Assembly: GCF_021044935.1 (NCBI RefSeq) | Contig: NZ_JAJNMP010000004.1 | Coordinates: 62,001-126,000, forward strand | Reading direction: 5' to 3' | Length of the DNA: 64,000 bases | Source: Agromyces cavernae | GTDB taxonomy: Bacteria; Actinomycetota; Actinomycetes; Actinomycetales; Microbacteriaceae | Part shown: one piece after another, positions 34,255 to 43,300 of the stretch | Position numbering within the stretch: the first letter of the stretch is position 1 | Layout of the letters: the number at the start of each line of letters is the position of its first letter | Translations under genes and position numbers: made by a program | Notes under the pieces: generated by a model | What the model saw: the letters and a program-made list of their open reading frames with translations, nothing else | Told to the model about the DNA's origin: nothing | Databases searched by the model: none

Positions 34255-37200
34255 ATGAGCGGGCAGCGCTCGGATGTCGGATTCGTCGAACTTGATCTCG
34301 AAGGTCGATCAGCTGAGGAATCAGCACCGATCGGCGGGGGTCGTACGCCACCCCGCGCGCAGTTCCACGACCTCCGCCCCGACGGCAGCGCGACGAAATC
34401 CGGGCTCCTGCCCACCCGCGTCGCGAAGTTGCAACCGTGGCATCGGCGCACACTCCGCATCGCGCTCGCGATGAAGGGCGGCCTGAGCCTCGCGGTATGG
34501 ATCGGCGGAGCGGTCGCCGAACTCGACATCCTCCGACGCATCCGCCTTTTCGACGACGACGGCCGTTGCCGTGCCATCCTGCTCCACAAGACCGACGACG
34601 AGGAGCGCCTCAAAGGCGGCGCGGACCCAAACCTCGCACGCCGGGCAGCGGTGTATGCCCAACTGCTCAGATCGCGCGGGTACGATCGCGTTGAATTCGA
34701 CGTGCTCGCCGGCGCGAGCGCGGGCGGCCTCAACGGGGTGCTGTACGCCGTCGCGCAGCGCGCGGGAGTCGGCTTCGACACGATGCTCGACACCTGGCTG
34801 CGGGCGGGCTCCGCCTGGGGGCTGCTGCAGACGGGAGAGCCGAGCCGGTTCGATGCGGTGATGCGCGGCGACGGATACTTCTGGCCACAGCTCTCGCACG
34901 AGATCCTCAGGATCATCGAGGGCCGTGACCCGGTGAGCCCGCTGCGGTGCGACCAGGTCGTCGTCGATCTCTCGGCCACGCTGCTCGACGCGGTCGATTC
35001 GAGCGACCGCACCACGGCCGAAGGGCGGGCACAGTTCCGGTTCGTCGGCGGACGCGATCCGCTCCCCGACCGCGGCGTGCCGCCCCGTTTCACGGATCCC
35101 CTCGATGCCCACGATCTCGCCGACATCGCACGCATCGCGTACGCGGCGCGCTCGACGTCGTCCTTCCCGTTCATATTCGAGCCGGCGTTGATCTACTCGG
35201 GCCGCGAGGCCCTCGCGAGTGCGCACGGGTGGGCTCAGCCTCGAGACGCCTCCGAGGCGCTCGACGCCCCCGACATGCGCATGGTGTTCAACGCGCATCG
35301 AGAGGATGCCGCAACGCACCCGTTCCGGGTCGCCGACGGCGGCCTCCTCGACAACATCCCGATCGATCGCGCCCTGAATGCGGTCCGGAACATGCCCGCC
35401 GACGAGCACAGCAACCGGGCCATCCTCTACCTCGACCCGTCGCCGAAGGAAACCGCGGCGCTCTTCCGGCGTCCGACGGCCTACGCATCCAGCCGTCCGA
35501 CGCTGCTGCGTACACCGAACGCCGGCGCCGAGCCCGCATTCCGTCCCGACTCGGCCACGGTGCGCGACGACGTCGGCTCGCGTGTGATGAGCACGATCGT
35601 CGCCGCCCTTCGCAAGCGAAGCGCCAGGGAGTCCCGGGACGAAGAGATCGAGGAGGTCGACCTGGTGCGCGCGACGACCAGCGTCGCGAAGGCGCGGAAC
35701 GAGCTCCTCGCCGACCGCATCAACGGCGACTCGCTCGACTCCGATGCGGAGGCGAACGCGGCTCTCGCGTACGCCGGCTACCGAGCCGCGAGCGACTTCG
35801 AACTGCTCGCCCCGCCGCTCCTGCACCCCGGTGAGTGGATGCTCGGCACCGATCTCGAGCAGCGACCCGAGCTGGTCGCGCTTGACCGGCTCAGCATCGT
35901 GCACGTCGAAACCGCGTTCCGTGATGCAGCAGATCGATTGCATGATCCGGCATCGAAGGGCTCATCGGGCCGGAGCGGACCCCGCACCGATCGCCGAGCG
36001 ACGGCGAGTGGGCGCCAGGCGATGGTCGACGCGAGCATGGCGGTACTCAGCTGGATCCGGGCGATCGAGCAGACCGCCTTCCAGGAGCACGTGCTGAAAG
36101 AGTTCGATGCGAACTTCGACGCGTGGCTCGCGCCCGCGCCGATCGGCGATGACGACCGACGGAATCCGGTGCACCGCGACGACCCGACGACCCGCCCGCT
36201 GCCGAAGCGCTCGCCCCGCGCGCGCGTTCGGCGCAAGCTCAGCCGGGTCATCCGTGATGCGACCCTCTCTCGCGATGCCGCGATACTCGCGACGCTCGAG
36301 ATCGCGAAGGAGCGCATGAACGCACCGGCCGCCGGCGGGACCCTGAGGCCCGGCGACGCCGACGCGGTCGTCGCGTTCTGGATGGCCGCCGACGCACGCG
36401 GTGGCGACAACCACGACCGCGCGTGGGGCGAGCTCGACGACATCGTCGACTGGCTGCTGCGGGCGTCGGACGCCATCCGCGACACCGACGCGGCGAAGCG
36501 CTGGTTGCGCACTCCGTGGTCGCGACTCACAAGCACCGCTGGACATCCGCTCACGGCACGCCAGCTGCCGCTGCTGTTCGGCGGCAGCGGCATCCCCCAA
36601 CCGATCTCGTCGGTGCGCTTCCACCGCATCGGTTCCGACGTGCAGCCGGCGCACCCGCTGGAGTACCGGCGCCTCATGGAGGATCAGTTGCTGCGAGGCT
36701 ATCGTTCAGCGCTCGCCCGTCGGGCACGGGAACTCGACGCCGTCACCGTCGGCAACCTGCTCGACGAGCAGAACCTGCGCTCCACCGCGAAGCTCGCCGG
36801 CCTGAGAGCGGCGAACATTGCCGGATTCCTGAGCCGCGACTGGCGCCTCAATGATTGGTGGTGGGGCCGACTCGACGCCGGTTCGGGAATCGTCGAGTTC
36901 TTCTCCTCCCTCCCTGCTGCACCCGAAGCAACGTCATCGTCCGATGCCCGCAACCGCCGTGCGGTGCCCGACGCCGGATCGGGAGCAGCCCGCATGCTCG
37001 AGCGAGTCCATGACGAACTCCTCGCGCAACTGGCCGAGGCCCCCACGGCCGCCGCGGCCGAGCTCGAGGCCGGCGACACGACCGAACGACGGCTCACCCT
37101 GCTCAGCCTTCCGGCCCGACGCGGCGCCGCACCGCCGCAGGCGACGCGCGAGCGATTCGTGCGCGGCACCCAGGGATTCGATGCACTGTCGGACTCGTAT

Positions 37201-38574
37201 CGCGTCGCGATCTTCTCACGCACGCTGCGCGCAGCCTCGAGTGCCCTCACCCACGGTGAGCGAATGACGTCCCCGAAGCGGTTCCTGCACTGGCTGCTTC
37301 GCCCGATCGCCGTGCTGCTGCCGGCGTTCATCTCGATGCCGCGCCTGATCCTGCTCGCCGGCCTCCTGGCGGCCACCGCGTTGACCGTGTGGCCTAGGAG
37401 TTCGCTGTTGCCGGAGTTGCAGAAGACCGATGACACGACCGTCATCGCCTATGTCGTGACGGCCGCCGCCGTGGCATTCATCGTCGTGCGCATCGCGGCT
37501 GCGGCGCGGTCCAAGCGTCGTCACGACTACCAAGTCCTTGCGCACACCACCACTCGGCCGTGGGCTCGAGACGTGATCGCATGGGCCGAGTGGCGAGCAC
37601 GGAAGGGCCGGGTGGCACTGATCGCCGCCACCGCACTCATCCTGGCGGCACTCGTCGCGATCGTGGTGTCGTACGGCATGGATGAGGTGCTCTACTGGGT
37701 CGCCCTCATCGCGTTCCTCACCGTCGGCGAGGCTGCCGCACACGCCCTCCAGACCGTTCCGATCTCGCTCGCGGCGCGATCCGGGCGGCCGATCGCGCTC
37801 GCTGGTGCCGGCGCGGTCGGCGCGATCTTGATCACGTTGCTCCTGACCATGCCGATCGCCTCGCTCGACCACGAGCAGCTCAGTTTGACGAGCACGCTGG
37901 GCTGGTCGGCCTTTGTCGGCCACGTGCTCGGCGCCACCCTGATCGGCGCTGCGATCGCCGCCACGTTGGTCGGAGGACTCACTCGCGACCCCCTGCGGAG
38001 CGCTGCGCCGATCGCCTGGACTGGCGCAGCCACGGGGCTGGCGTCGGCGATCGTCGCATTCGCATTCATGACGTCGGCGCCGGTGACCGCTCAGGTCGCC
38101 GACCTGCTCCTCGTCGGATGGGCGGGCGGCACGGCCCTCTGGTGGGCGCCGTGGTGGCGCGGCCGCCAGACGGGTGAGCACGACGGGCCGAATGACTCGG
38201 TCCTCGATCAGGACTGGCCCGATACCCGCCGACCCGTTCCGACGCGCTCTCACCGGCGCACCGTGCGTGCGAGTGCCCGCAAGAATCGCCGCGCACGCCG
38301 AGGCGGAGCCCGGCATGACCGCCGCAAGCGCAACACGGCTGCCCGTCAGCAGCGCCGCGAGCGGAACACGGCTGCCCGGCAGCAGCGCCGCGAGGGGAAC
38401 ACGGCTGCCCGGCAGCAGCGCTTCGAGCGCCGTACGGCGGCCCCGAAGCAGCGCCGCGGAGCCGACACGTCGAATCAGCACGGTGCAGCCCCGGAGCAGG
38501 TACCCCCTTCCCACCACGCCACGTTCGATGACGTGCTCCAGGGCAGTGGCGAGCACGGGCGGGGCAGGGATTGA
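34255..38574 (+). CDS. Giant patatin-like protein with C-terminal membrane domain
   Basis: A 1,439-residue member of the patatin-related family (TIGR03607/DUF3376-like). The N-terminal lipase domain has nucleophile motif G-A-S-A-G (Ser155) and catalytic D-G-G (Asp361). A large soluble middle part of unknown role follows. Residues about 1015-1325 contain roughly seven to nine hydrophobic helices. The tail is basic, with four 11-residue repeats of R-N-T-A-A-R-Q-Q-R type. The ATG at 34255 follows GGGGAG; an ATG eight codons earlier is less likely. No nucleotide-cyclase gene is adjacent, so a CBASS effector role is not supported. Probably a membrane-bound phospholipase. Confidence 0.85.
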   Translation: MSGQRSDVGFVELDLEGRSAEESAPIGGGRTPPRAQFHDLRPDGSATKSGLLPTRVAKLQPWHRRTLRIALAMKGGLSLAVWIGGAVAELDILRRIRLFDDDGRCRAILLHKTDDEERLKGGADPNLARRAAVYAQLLRSRGYDRVEFDVLAGASAGGLNGVLYAVAQRAGVGFDTMLDTWLRAGSAWGLLQTGEPSRFDAVMRGDGYFWPQLSHEILRIIEGRDPVSPLRCDQVVVDLSATLLDAVDSSDRTTAEGRAQFRFVGGRDPLPDRGVPPRFTDPLDAHDLADIARIAYAARSTSSFPFIFEPALIYSGREALASAHGWAQPRDASEALDAPDMRMVFNAHREDAATHPFRVADGGLLDNIPIDRALNAVRNMPADEHSNRAILYLDPSPKETAALFRRPTAYASSRPTLLRTPNAGAEPAFRPDSATVRDDVGSRVMSTIVAALRKRSARESRDEEIEEVDLVRATTSVAKARNELLADRINGDSLDSDAEANAALAYAGYRAASDFELLAPPLLHPGEWMLGTDLEQRPELVALDRLSIVHVETAFRDAADRLHDPASKGSSGRSGPRTDRRATASGRQAMVDASMAVLSWIRAIEQTAFQEHVLKEFDANFDAWLAPAPIGDDDRRNPVHRDDPTTRPLPKRSPRARVRRKLSRVIRDATLSRDAAILATLEIAKERMNAPAAGGTLRPGDADAVVAFWMAADARGGDNHDRAWGELDDIVDWLLRASDAIRDTDAAKRWLRTPWSRLTSTAGHPLTARQLPLLFGGSGIPQPISSVRFHRIGSDVQPAHPLEYRRLMEDQLLRGYRSALARRARELDAVTVGNLLDEQNLRSTAKLAGLRAANIAGFLSRDWRLNDWWWGRLDAGSGIVEFFSSLPAAPEATSSSDARNRRAVPDAGSGAARMLERVHDELLAQLAEAPTAAAAELEAGDTTERRLTLLSLPARRGAAPPQATRERFVRGTQGFDALSDSYRVAIFSRTLRAASSALTHGERMTSPKRFLHWLLRPIAVLLPAFISMPRLILLAGLLAATALTVWPRSSLLPELQKTDDTTVIAYVVTAAAVAFIVVRIAAAARSKRRHDYQVLAHTTTRPWARDVIAWAEWRARKGRVALIAATALILAALVAIVVSYGMDEVLYWVALIAFLTVGEAAAHALQTVPISLAARSGRPIALAGAGAVGAILITLLLTMPIASLDHEQLSLTSTLGWSAFVGHVLGATLIGAAIAATLVGGLTRDPLRSAAPIAWTGAATGLASAIVAFAFMTSAPVTAQVADLLLVGWAGGTALWWAPWWRGRQTGEHDGPNDSVLDQDWPDTRRPVPTRSHRRTVRASARKNRRARRGGARHDRRKRNTAARQQRRERNTAARQQRREGNTAARQQRFERRTAAPKQRRGADTSNQHGAAPEQVPPSHHATFDDVLQGSGEHGRGRD
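38329..38460 (+). repeat. 33-bp tandem repeat in the patatin gene
   Basis: Four consecutive 33-bp units start at 38329, 38362, 38395 and 38428. The first three are nearly identical (core AACACGGCTGCCCG); the fourth is diverged. Each encodes 11 residues, so copy-number changes keep the frame. Confidence 0.85.
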
Positions 38575-38649
38575 CGCCGACCGATCACTCACCCGTGTCG
38601 CGTCGTCACGGAGCAGGTCGTCCGTGGAGACATTCCGGCGAAGACGACT

Positions 38650-38680
38650 GATGTCGCGGCGATCGGATCGCCGCGACATC
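38650..38680. terminator. Bidirectional terminator after the patatin gene
   Basis: GATGTCGCGGCGATC (38650-38664) and its exact complement (38666-38680) flank a single base, between convergent stops. Confidence 0.8.
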
Positions 38681-38692
38681 CACCGTCTGCGC

Positions 38693-39322
38693 CTACTCCC
38701 CCGTGAGACCGCCGACGAGGTGACCGATCGGGCGGTCGAGCGCGAACGGATCCGAGACGAGGTCGGAACGGTCGGTGCGCTCGACGAGTTCGGCGAACTC
38801 CTTCGCTCCGCGGAAGATGCGGTCGGGCAGCGAGCGCACGCCGTCGCCGCCATCGCCCCAGTCGCTCGTCGCGGCGAACACGCCGGTCGTGACCGGGATC
38901 GCATGCAGGTACGTGAAGAGCGGCCGGATCGCGTAGTCGATCGCGAGCGAGTGGCGTGGGGTGCCGCCCGTCGCCCCGATGAGCACCGGCAGGTCGGTCA
39001 GCGCCTGGGGGTCGACGACGTCGATGAACGACTTGAACAGGCCGGCGTAGCTCGTCGAGAAGATCGGCGTCACCGCGATGAGTCCGTCTGCCGTCGACAC
39101 CGCATCGAGCACCTCCTGCAGCTTCGGGGGTGCGAAGCCCATGAGGAGGTGGTTGGTGATGTCGTGCGCGAGGTCGCGCAGTTCGAAGACCTGGGCCTCG
39201 ACATCGACGCCGCGCTCGCGCAGGATCGACGCCGCGTCGGCCGTCAGCCGGTCGGCGAGCTGGCGAGTGGAACTCGGCGTGCTGAGGCCGGCCGAGATGA
39301 TGACGATGCGCTTGGCGGTCAT
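38693..39322 (-). CDS. NAD(P)H-dependent FMN reductase (CE1759-type)
   Basis: A 209-residue flavodoxin-fold reductase. I-S-A-G-L-S-T-P-S-S-T at the start is the FMN phosphate loop and T-P-I-F-S-T-S-Y-A-G-L-F-K lies mid-protein. It should supply reduced FMN to the luciferase-like monooxygenase immediately upstream, whose stop overlaps its ATG. The pair matches the CE1758/CE1759 combination known in corynebacteria. Confidence 0.92.
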   Translation of the reverse strand: MTAKRIVIISAGLSTPSSTRQLADRLTADAASILRERGVDVEAQVFELRDLAHDITNHLLMGFAPPKLQEVLDAVSTADGLIAVTPIFSTSYAGLFKSFIDVVDPQALTDLPVLIGATGGTPRHSLAIDYAIRPLFTYLHAIPVTTGVFAATSDWGDGGDGVRSLPDRIFRGAKEFAELVERTDRSDLVSDPFALDRPIGHLVGGLTGE

Positions 39323-40560
39323 CGCACGAACTCCTTGCGGGTGGCCGCGGCGCCGAAGGCGGAGCCCGCCTGACGGTTCGACGAGCGCTGTGAGGCCTCG
39401 ACCGCTGCCGTGTCCTGGTAGGGCGACCCGAGGGTCAGGTTGTCGCCTCGGTTCGCGTTCGGCGTGGCCTGGCGCGGCGCCTGGTCGCCGTACTTCGCAG
39501 TGACGAGCGACGCGTGGGTCGGGGCATCCGGGACCTCGACCGGACGGTCCTTCGCGAACTCCTTGCGAAGCACCGGAACGACCTCTTCACCCAGCAGGTC
39601 GAGCTGCTCGAGCACCGTCTTCAGCGGCAGGCCGGCGTGGTCGATGAGCCAGAGCTGGCGCTGGTAGTCGCCGACGTAGTCGCGGAATCCGAGGGTCTTG
39701 TCGATGACCTCCTGCGGGCTGCCGACGGTGAGGGGCGTCTGCTGCGTGAAGTCCTCGAGGCTCGGGCCGTGGCCGTACACCGGGGCGTTGTCGAAGTACG
39801 GGCGGAACTCGTTGACGGCGTCCTGCGAGTTCTTGCGCATGAAGACCTGGCCGCCCAGTCCGACGATCGCCTGCGCGGCGGTGCCGTGGCCGTGGTGCTC
39901 GAAGCGCTGCCGGTAGAGAGCGATCATGCGCTGGGTGTGCGACGCGGGCCAGAAGATGTGGTTCGCGAAGAACCCGTCGCCGTAGAAGGCGGCCTGGTCG
40001 GCGACCTCGGGCGTGCGGATCGAGCCGTGCCAGACGAACGGCGGCACGTCATCGAGGGGACGCGGGGTGGCCGTGAACCCCTGCAGGGGGGTGCGGAACT
40101 TGCCCGACCAGTCCACGACGTCTTCACGCCACAGGCGGTGCAGCAGCTCGTAGTTCTCGAGGGCGAGGGGCAGGCCCTGTCGGATGTCCTGGCCGAACCA
40201 GGGGTAGACCGGGCCGGTGTTGCCGCGGCCGAGCATGAGGTCGACACGGCCGTCGGACACGTGCTGCAGCATCGCGTAGTCCTCGGCGAGCTTCACGGGG
40301 TCGTTCGTGGTGATGAGCGTGGTCGCCGTGGAGAGCTGGAGGGTCGAGGTCTGCGCGGCGATGTACGCGAGCGTCGTCGTGGGCGACGACGACCAGAACG
40401 GCGGGTTGTGGTGCTCACCGAGGGCGAAGACGTCGAGCCCCACCTCCTCGGCGTGCTTCGCGACGGCCAGGGTGCCCTTGATGCGCTCGTGCTCGCTAGG
40501 GGTGCGACCGGTCGTCGGGTCTTGGGTGATGTCGGTGACGGTGAAGATTCCGAACTGCAT
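39319..40560 (-). CDS. FMN-dependent luciferase-like monooxygenase (CE1758-type)
   Basis: A 413-residue bacterial-luciferase-family monooxygenase: F-A-L-G-E-H-H-N-P-P-F, then D-L-M-L-G-R-G-N-T-G-P-V-Y-P-W. The C-terminal 60 residues are a low-complexity extension. The ATG at 40560 follows AGGAGG. A 12-bp palindrome lies 36 bases upstream. Substrate unknown; oxidation of a small organic or sulfonate compound is plausible for the family. Confidence 0.92.
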   Translation of the reverse strand: MQFGIFTVTDITQDPTTGRTPSEHERIKGTLAVAKHAEEVGLDVFALGEHHNPPFWSSSPTTTLAYIAAQTSTLQLSTATTLITTNDPVKLAEDYAMLQHVSDGRVDLMLGRGNTGPVYPWFGQDIRQGLPLALENYELLHRLWREDVVDWSGKFRTPLQGFTATPRPLDDVPPFVWHGSIRTPEVADQAAFYGDGFFANHIFWPASHTQRMIALYRQRFEHHGHGTAAQAIVGLGGQVFMRKNSQDAVNEFRPYFDNAPVYGHGPSLEDFTQQTPLTVGSPQEVIDKTLGFRDYVGDYQRQLWLIDHAGLPLKTVLEQLDLLGEEVVPVLRKEFAKDRPVEVPDAPTHASLVTAKYGDQAPRQATPNANRGDNLTLGSPYQDTAAVEASQRSSNRQAGSAFGAAATRKEFVR

Positions 40561-40595
40561 TTCGCCCTCCTGGGCCCGTGAACTCGCTCCATGCG

Positions 40596-40607
40596 TTTGC
40601 ATGCAAA
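40596..40607. promoter_or_regulatory. Palindromic operator candidate before the monooxygenase operon
   Basis: TTTGCATGCAAA is a perfect 12-bp palindrome and is AT-rich against a GC-rich background. It resembles MarR-type sites; no MarR gene is adjacent. Confidence 0.55.
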
Positions 40608-40666
40608 TTTGGAGAACGGATGACCCGCCCAGACTATTCCCACGAGTGCGGTGGGCTCACACGAAG

Positions 40667-40694
40667 GCGGGGGTGCCGTTCCCGGCACCCCCGC
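40667..40694 (-). terminator. Terminator of the M28 peptidase gene
   Basis: GCGGGGGTGCCG (40667-40678) pairs perfectly with 40683-40694 around a 4-base loop, 27 bases past the peptidase stop. Confidence 0.75.
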
Positions 40695-40720
40695 CCGCGT
40701 TACCGCGCGTCGACTCGGAC

Positions 40721-42304
40721 TCAGTCCTCGTCGCCGTGCGAGTGGCCGCCGCCGCTGCCGACGGTGCCCTCGGGGCCGGCCGGCGCCGGCAGCTTCAGGC
40801 CGCCCGGCACGTTCTTGCCGACCACGCCGTTCACCGACTCCGTGGAGTAGGAGTAGGCGAGCACCGTGAGCGCGATCGCGTCGATGTTCACGTCGAGCGC
40901 GTGCTCGTCGACGTTGTCGATGTCATCGCACGCCTGGTGGTAGCACTGGTCGAAGGATTCACCCGCGACACCACCCCAGATCGCCTGCTGCTCGGCGCTC
41001 TTGATGACCTCGGCGCCCGTGAACAGGCCACCGGCCGGAATGCCCTCGAGGATGAAGGCCTCGTAGTCGCTGCGACCGCTGAACTCGGCGTCGTCGTAGG
41101 GCTCGCCCACGCTCGTGAAGTAGCTCTCGAAGAGCTTCTCGATCTCGACCGAACCGTCGGGGACCGTGACCGGGGCCGGGAAGCCCGACTCATCACCGTC
41201 GTAGATCATGAACATGTAGTTCGGCGAGGCGACCATGTCGAAGTTCAGGTACAGCGCGATGCGGTCCTTCTCAGCCTGCGACAGGCCGTCGACGTATGCC
41301 TGCGATCCGAGCAGGCCGGCTTCCTCGGCGCCCCACCATGCGAGACGCACGGTGTTCTCCGGCTTGAGCTTCGACAGGTTCTGGGCGAGCTCGAGCAGGG
41401 AAGCGGATCCGCTGCCGTTGTCGTTGATGCCCGGGCCTGCCTGCACCGAGTCGAGGTGCGCGCCCGCCATCACGACGTTGTCGGTGTTCTTGCCGGGCAG
41501 CTCCGCGATGACGTTCTTCTGCGGGCGCTGTTCGGGCGCCGGAACGAAGACGCGAGCCGTCGAGCCGGCAGCCGCGAGCGCGACGCCCTGCTGGAAGCTC
41601 GCACCGACCACCGGAATGCCGACGACGTTCGAACCGCCGAGCGTGCCGACGATGAGATCGTTGCGGGCGGCGGTGGTGTCGTCACCCGCGTTGAAGATGA
41701 TCACGCCGGCAGCGCCTGCCGCCTCAGCGTTCAACGCCTTCTGCGCGAACGTGCAGGATCCACGCTGGATGAGTGCGATGTTGCCGGCGGGGAATCCGGC
41801 GAAGTCCGCCGCATCGCAGCCGCTGGTGTTCGCGTTCGGCGTGGTGAGCTGCACGTCGATGGGTGTGACGCTCGCCGTCACGTCGCCCGGCCCGCTGCCG
41901 GTGAACGGCCCGGTCGGGTACGACGCGTTCACCGGGGTCAGCTGCTGCAGAGTCGACGCACCGACGAAGGTGAAGTCGAACTCGTCGATCGAGACGTTCC
42001 AACCCGCTGCCTCGAGCGTGTCGACGACGTAGTCGACACTGGCCTCGTAGCCGGGAAGGCCCGCGGCGCGACTGCCGCCGTTCTCGTCGGCGATCTCCTG
42101 GAACGCCTCGAGGTGCTCCATCGCACCGTCGGCGTCGACGCACTCGAGAAGACTCGCGATCGTGGTGTTGTTGCGGTTCTCGCAACCCTGCGCCGACGGT
42201 GCGGCGATCGCCGTCCCGGTCGGCACCAGCGCCAGGGCCGCGATCGTCGCGGTAGCGACTCCCACCGCCTTGGCGCGCTTGGTAAGTGTGGCAGATGACT
42301 TCAT
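40721..42304 (-). CDS. Secreted M28-family aminopeptidase with PA domain
   Basis: A 527-residue zinc exopeptidase. A Sec signal peptide (basic start, hydrophobic core, cleavage near A-I-A-A, residue 35) is followed by a protease-associated domain and the M28 domain. Metal-ligand motifs G-A-H-L-D-S, G-I-N-D-N-G-S-G and E-E-A-G-L-L-G-S are intact. The C-terminus ends G-H-S-H-G-D-E-D. AAAGGAAG precedes the ATG at 42304. It would release amino acids from extracellular peptides. Confidence 0.93.
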   Translation of the reverse strand: MKSSATLTKRAKAVGVATATIAALALVPTGTAIAAPSAQGCENRNNTTIASLLECVDADGAMEHLEAFQEIADENGGSRAAGLPGYEASVDYVVDTLEAAGWNVSIDEFDFTFVGASTLQQLTPVNASYPTGPFTGSGPGDVTASVTPIDVQLTTPNANTSGCDAADFAGFPAGNIALIQRGSCTFAQKALNAEAAGAAGVIIFNAGDDTTAARNDLIVGTLGGSNVVGIPVVGASFQQGVALAAAGSTARVFVPAPEQRPQKNVIAELPGKNTDNVVMAGAHLDSVQAGPGINDNGSGSASLLELAQNLSKLKPENTVRLAWWGAEEAGLLGSQAYVDGLSQAEKDRIALYLNFDMVASPNYMFMIYDGDESGFPAPVTVPDGSVEIEKLFESYFTSVGEPYDDAEFSGRSDYEAFILEGIPAGGLFTGAEVIKSAEQQAIWGGVAGESFDQCYHQACDDIDNVDEHALDVNIDAIALTVLAYSYSTESVNGVVGKNVPGGLKLPAPAGPEGTVGSGGGHSHGDED

Positions 42305-42442
42305 CGTCTTCCTTTCACTCGGCGCCCACCTTCGGGCGCCACATTGAGGGAGAGCATAGGTGCATCGATCGCGCAAGAGAAGCCCTTGCGTGAAACTCCA
42401 CGGCATGCGCAGCAATCGTGCGCGATGCCGGGTGGCGATGGC

Positions 42443-42448
42443 TAGACT
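42443..42448 (+). promoter_or_regulatory. Putative -10 box of the glycosyltransferase gene
   Basis: TAGACT lies 7 bases before the ATG at 42456, a leaderless arrangement. Confidence 0.5.
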
Positions 42449-42455
42449 CGCGCTG

Positions 42456-43262
42456 ATGGTCACCATTTCGGTCGTCGTGCCGAGCTACAACGATGCGGGT
42501 TATGTCGCGGCCTGCCTCGAGGCGCTCGCTGCGCAGACCCGCCCGGCCGACGAGATCATCATCGTCGACAACGGGTCGACCGATGCCACTGCCGACGTGG
42601 CGCGCGCCGCCGGCGTGCGACTCGTCACCGAGCCCCTGCGTGGCATCTGGCCCGCGACCGCAGCCGGCTTCGACGCGGCATCCGGCGACCTGCTCGCCCG
42701 CCTCGACGCCGATTCGGTGCCGAGTCCGGGGTGGCTCGCCGAGGTCGAGCATCGGATGTCGCGACCCGACCGACCGACGATCGTCACGGGTTCGGGCGCC
42801 TTCTACGGGGCCAACGGCCTCATTCGCTGGATCGCCCGCACCGTCTACATCGGCGGCTACTTCACCGTGATCGGTGCCCTGCTCGGGCACCCGCCGGTGT
42901 TCGGGTCGAACTACGCGATGCGACGCGACGCGTGGCTCGAGCTCCGCGACGTCGTGCGTCGCGATCGCGGCGACGTACACGACGACCTCGACCTGTCGTG
43001 GTGGATCCAGCCCGGCATGACCGTCGTCCGTGACGAGCGACTGCTCGTCGGTGTCTCTGCACGCCCCTTCGACAGCCTCGAGGGGCTCTGGCGTCGCGTG
43101 CGCATCGCGTTCCACACGCTCGCGATCGAGTTCCGGGCGTGGCCTCCGCTCGAGCGCCGCGCGGCGCACCGGCATGCGAAGCGTGCGAGTGAGCGCTGGG
43201 TCGGGGCAGACGAACTCGACGCCGCCGTCGAGGTCGACGGCGAGGATCCGCTGCCCGCCTGA
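42456..43262 (+). CDS. Glycosyltransferase family 2
   Basis: A 268-residue GT-A glycosyltransferase: V-V-V-P-S-Y-N-D-A-G-Y, I-I-I-V-D-N-G-S-T-D, and the metal-binding L-D-A-D-S. G-S-N-Y-A-M-R-R-D-A-W follows. There may be one hydrophobic segment near residues 124-137. The ATG at 42456 starts the conserved fold; a longer frame of 32 codons upstream is rejected because of the promoter-like TAGACT. Acceptor unknown. Confidence 0.9.
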   Translation: MVTISVVVPSYNDAGYVAACLEALAAQTRPADEIIIVDNGSTDATADVARAAGVRLVTEPLRGIWPATAAGFDAASGDLLARLDADSVPSPGWLAEVEHRMSRPDRPTIVTGSGAFYGANGLIRWIARTVYIGGYFTVIGALLGHPPVFGSNYAMRRDAWLELRDVVRRDRGDVHDDLDLSWWIQPGMTVVRDERLLVGVSARPFDSLEGLWRRVRIAFHTLAIEFRAWPPLERRAAHRHAKRASERWVGADELDAAVEVDGEDPLPA

Positions 43263-43300
43263 CCGGGCGCTGCTTGCGCGGCACGACTCGGCCGCTCGCG

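Noticed and set aside
34255..38574. CBASS effector (CapV-like patatin)
   Set aside because: No cyclic-nucleotide synthase, HORMA or E1/E2-JAB genes are adjacent, and the protein is far larger than CapV.
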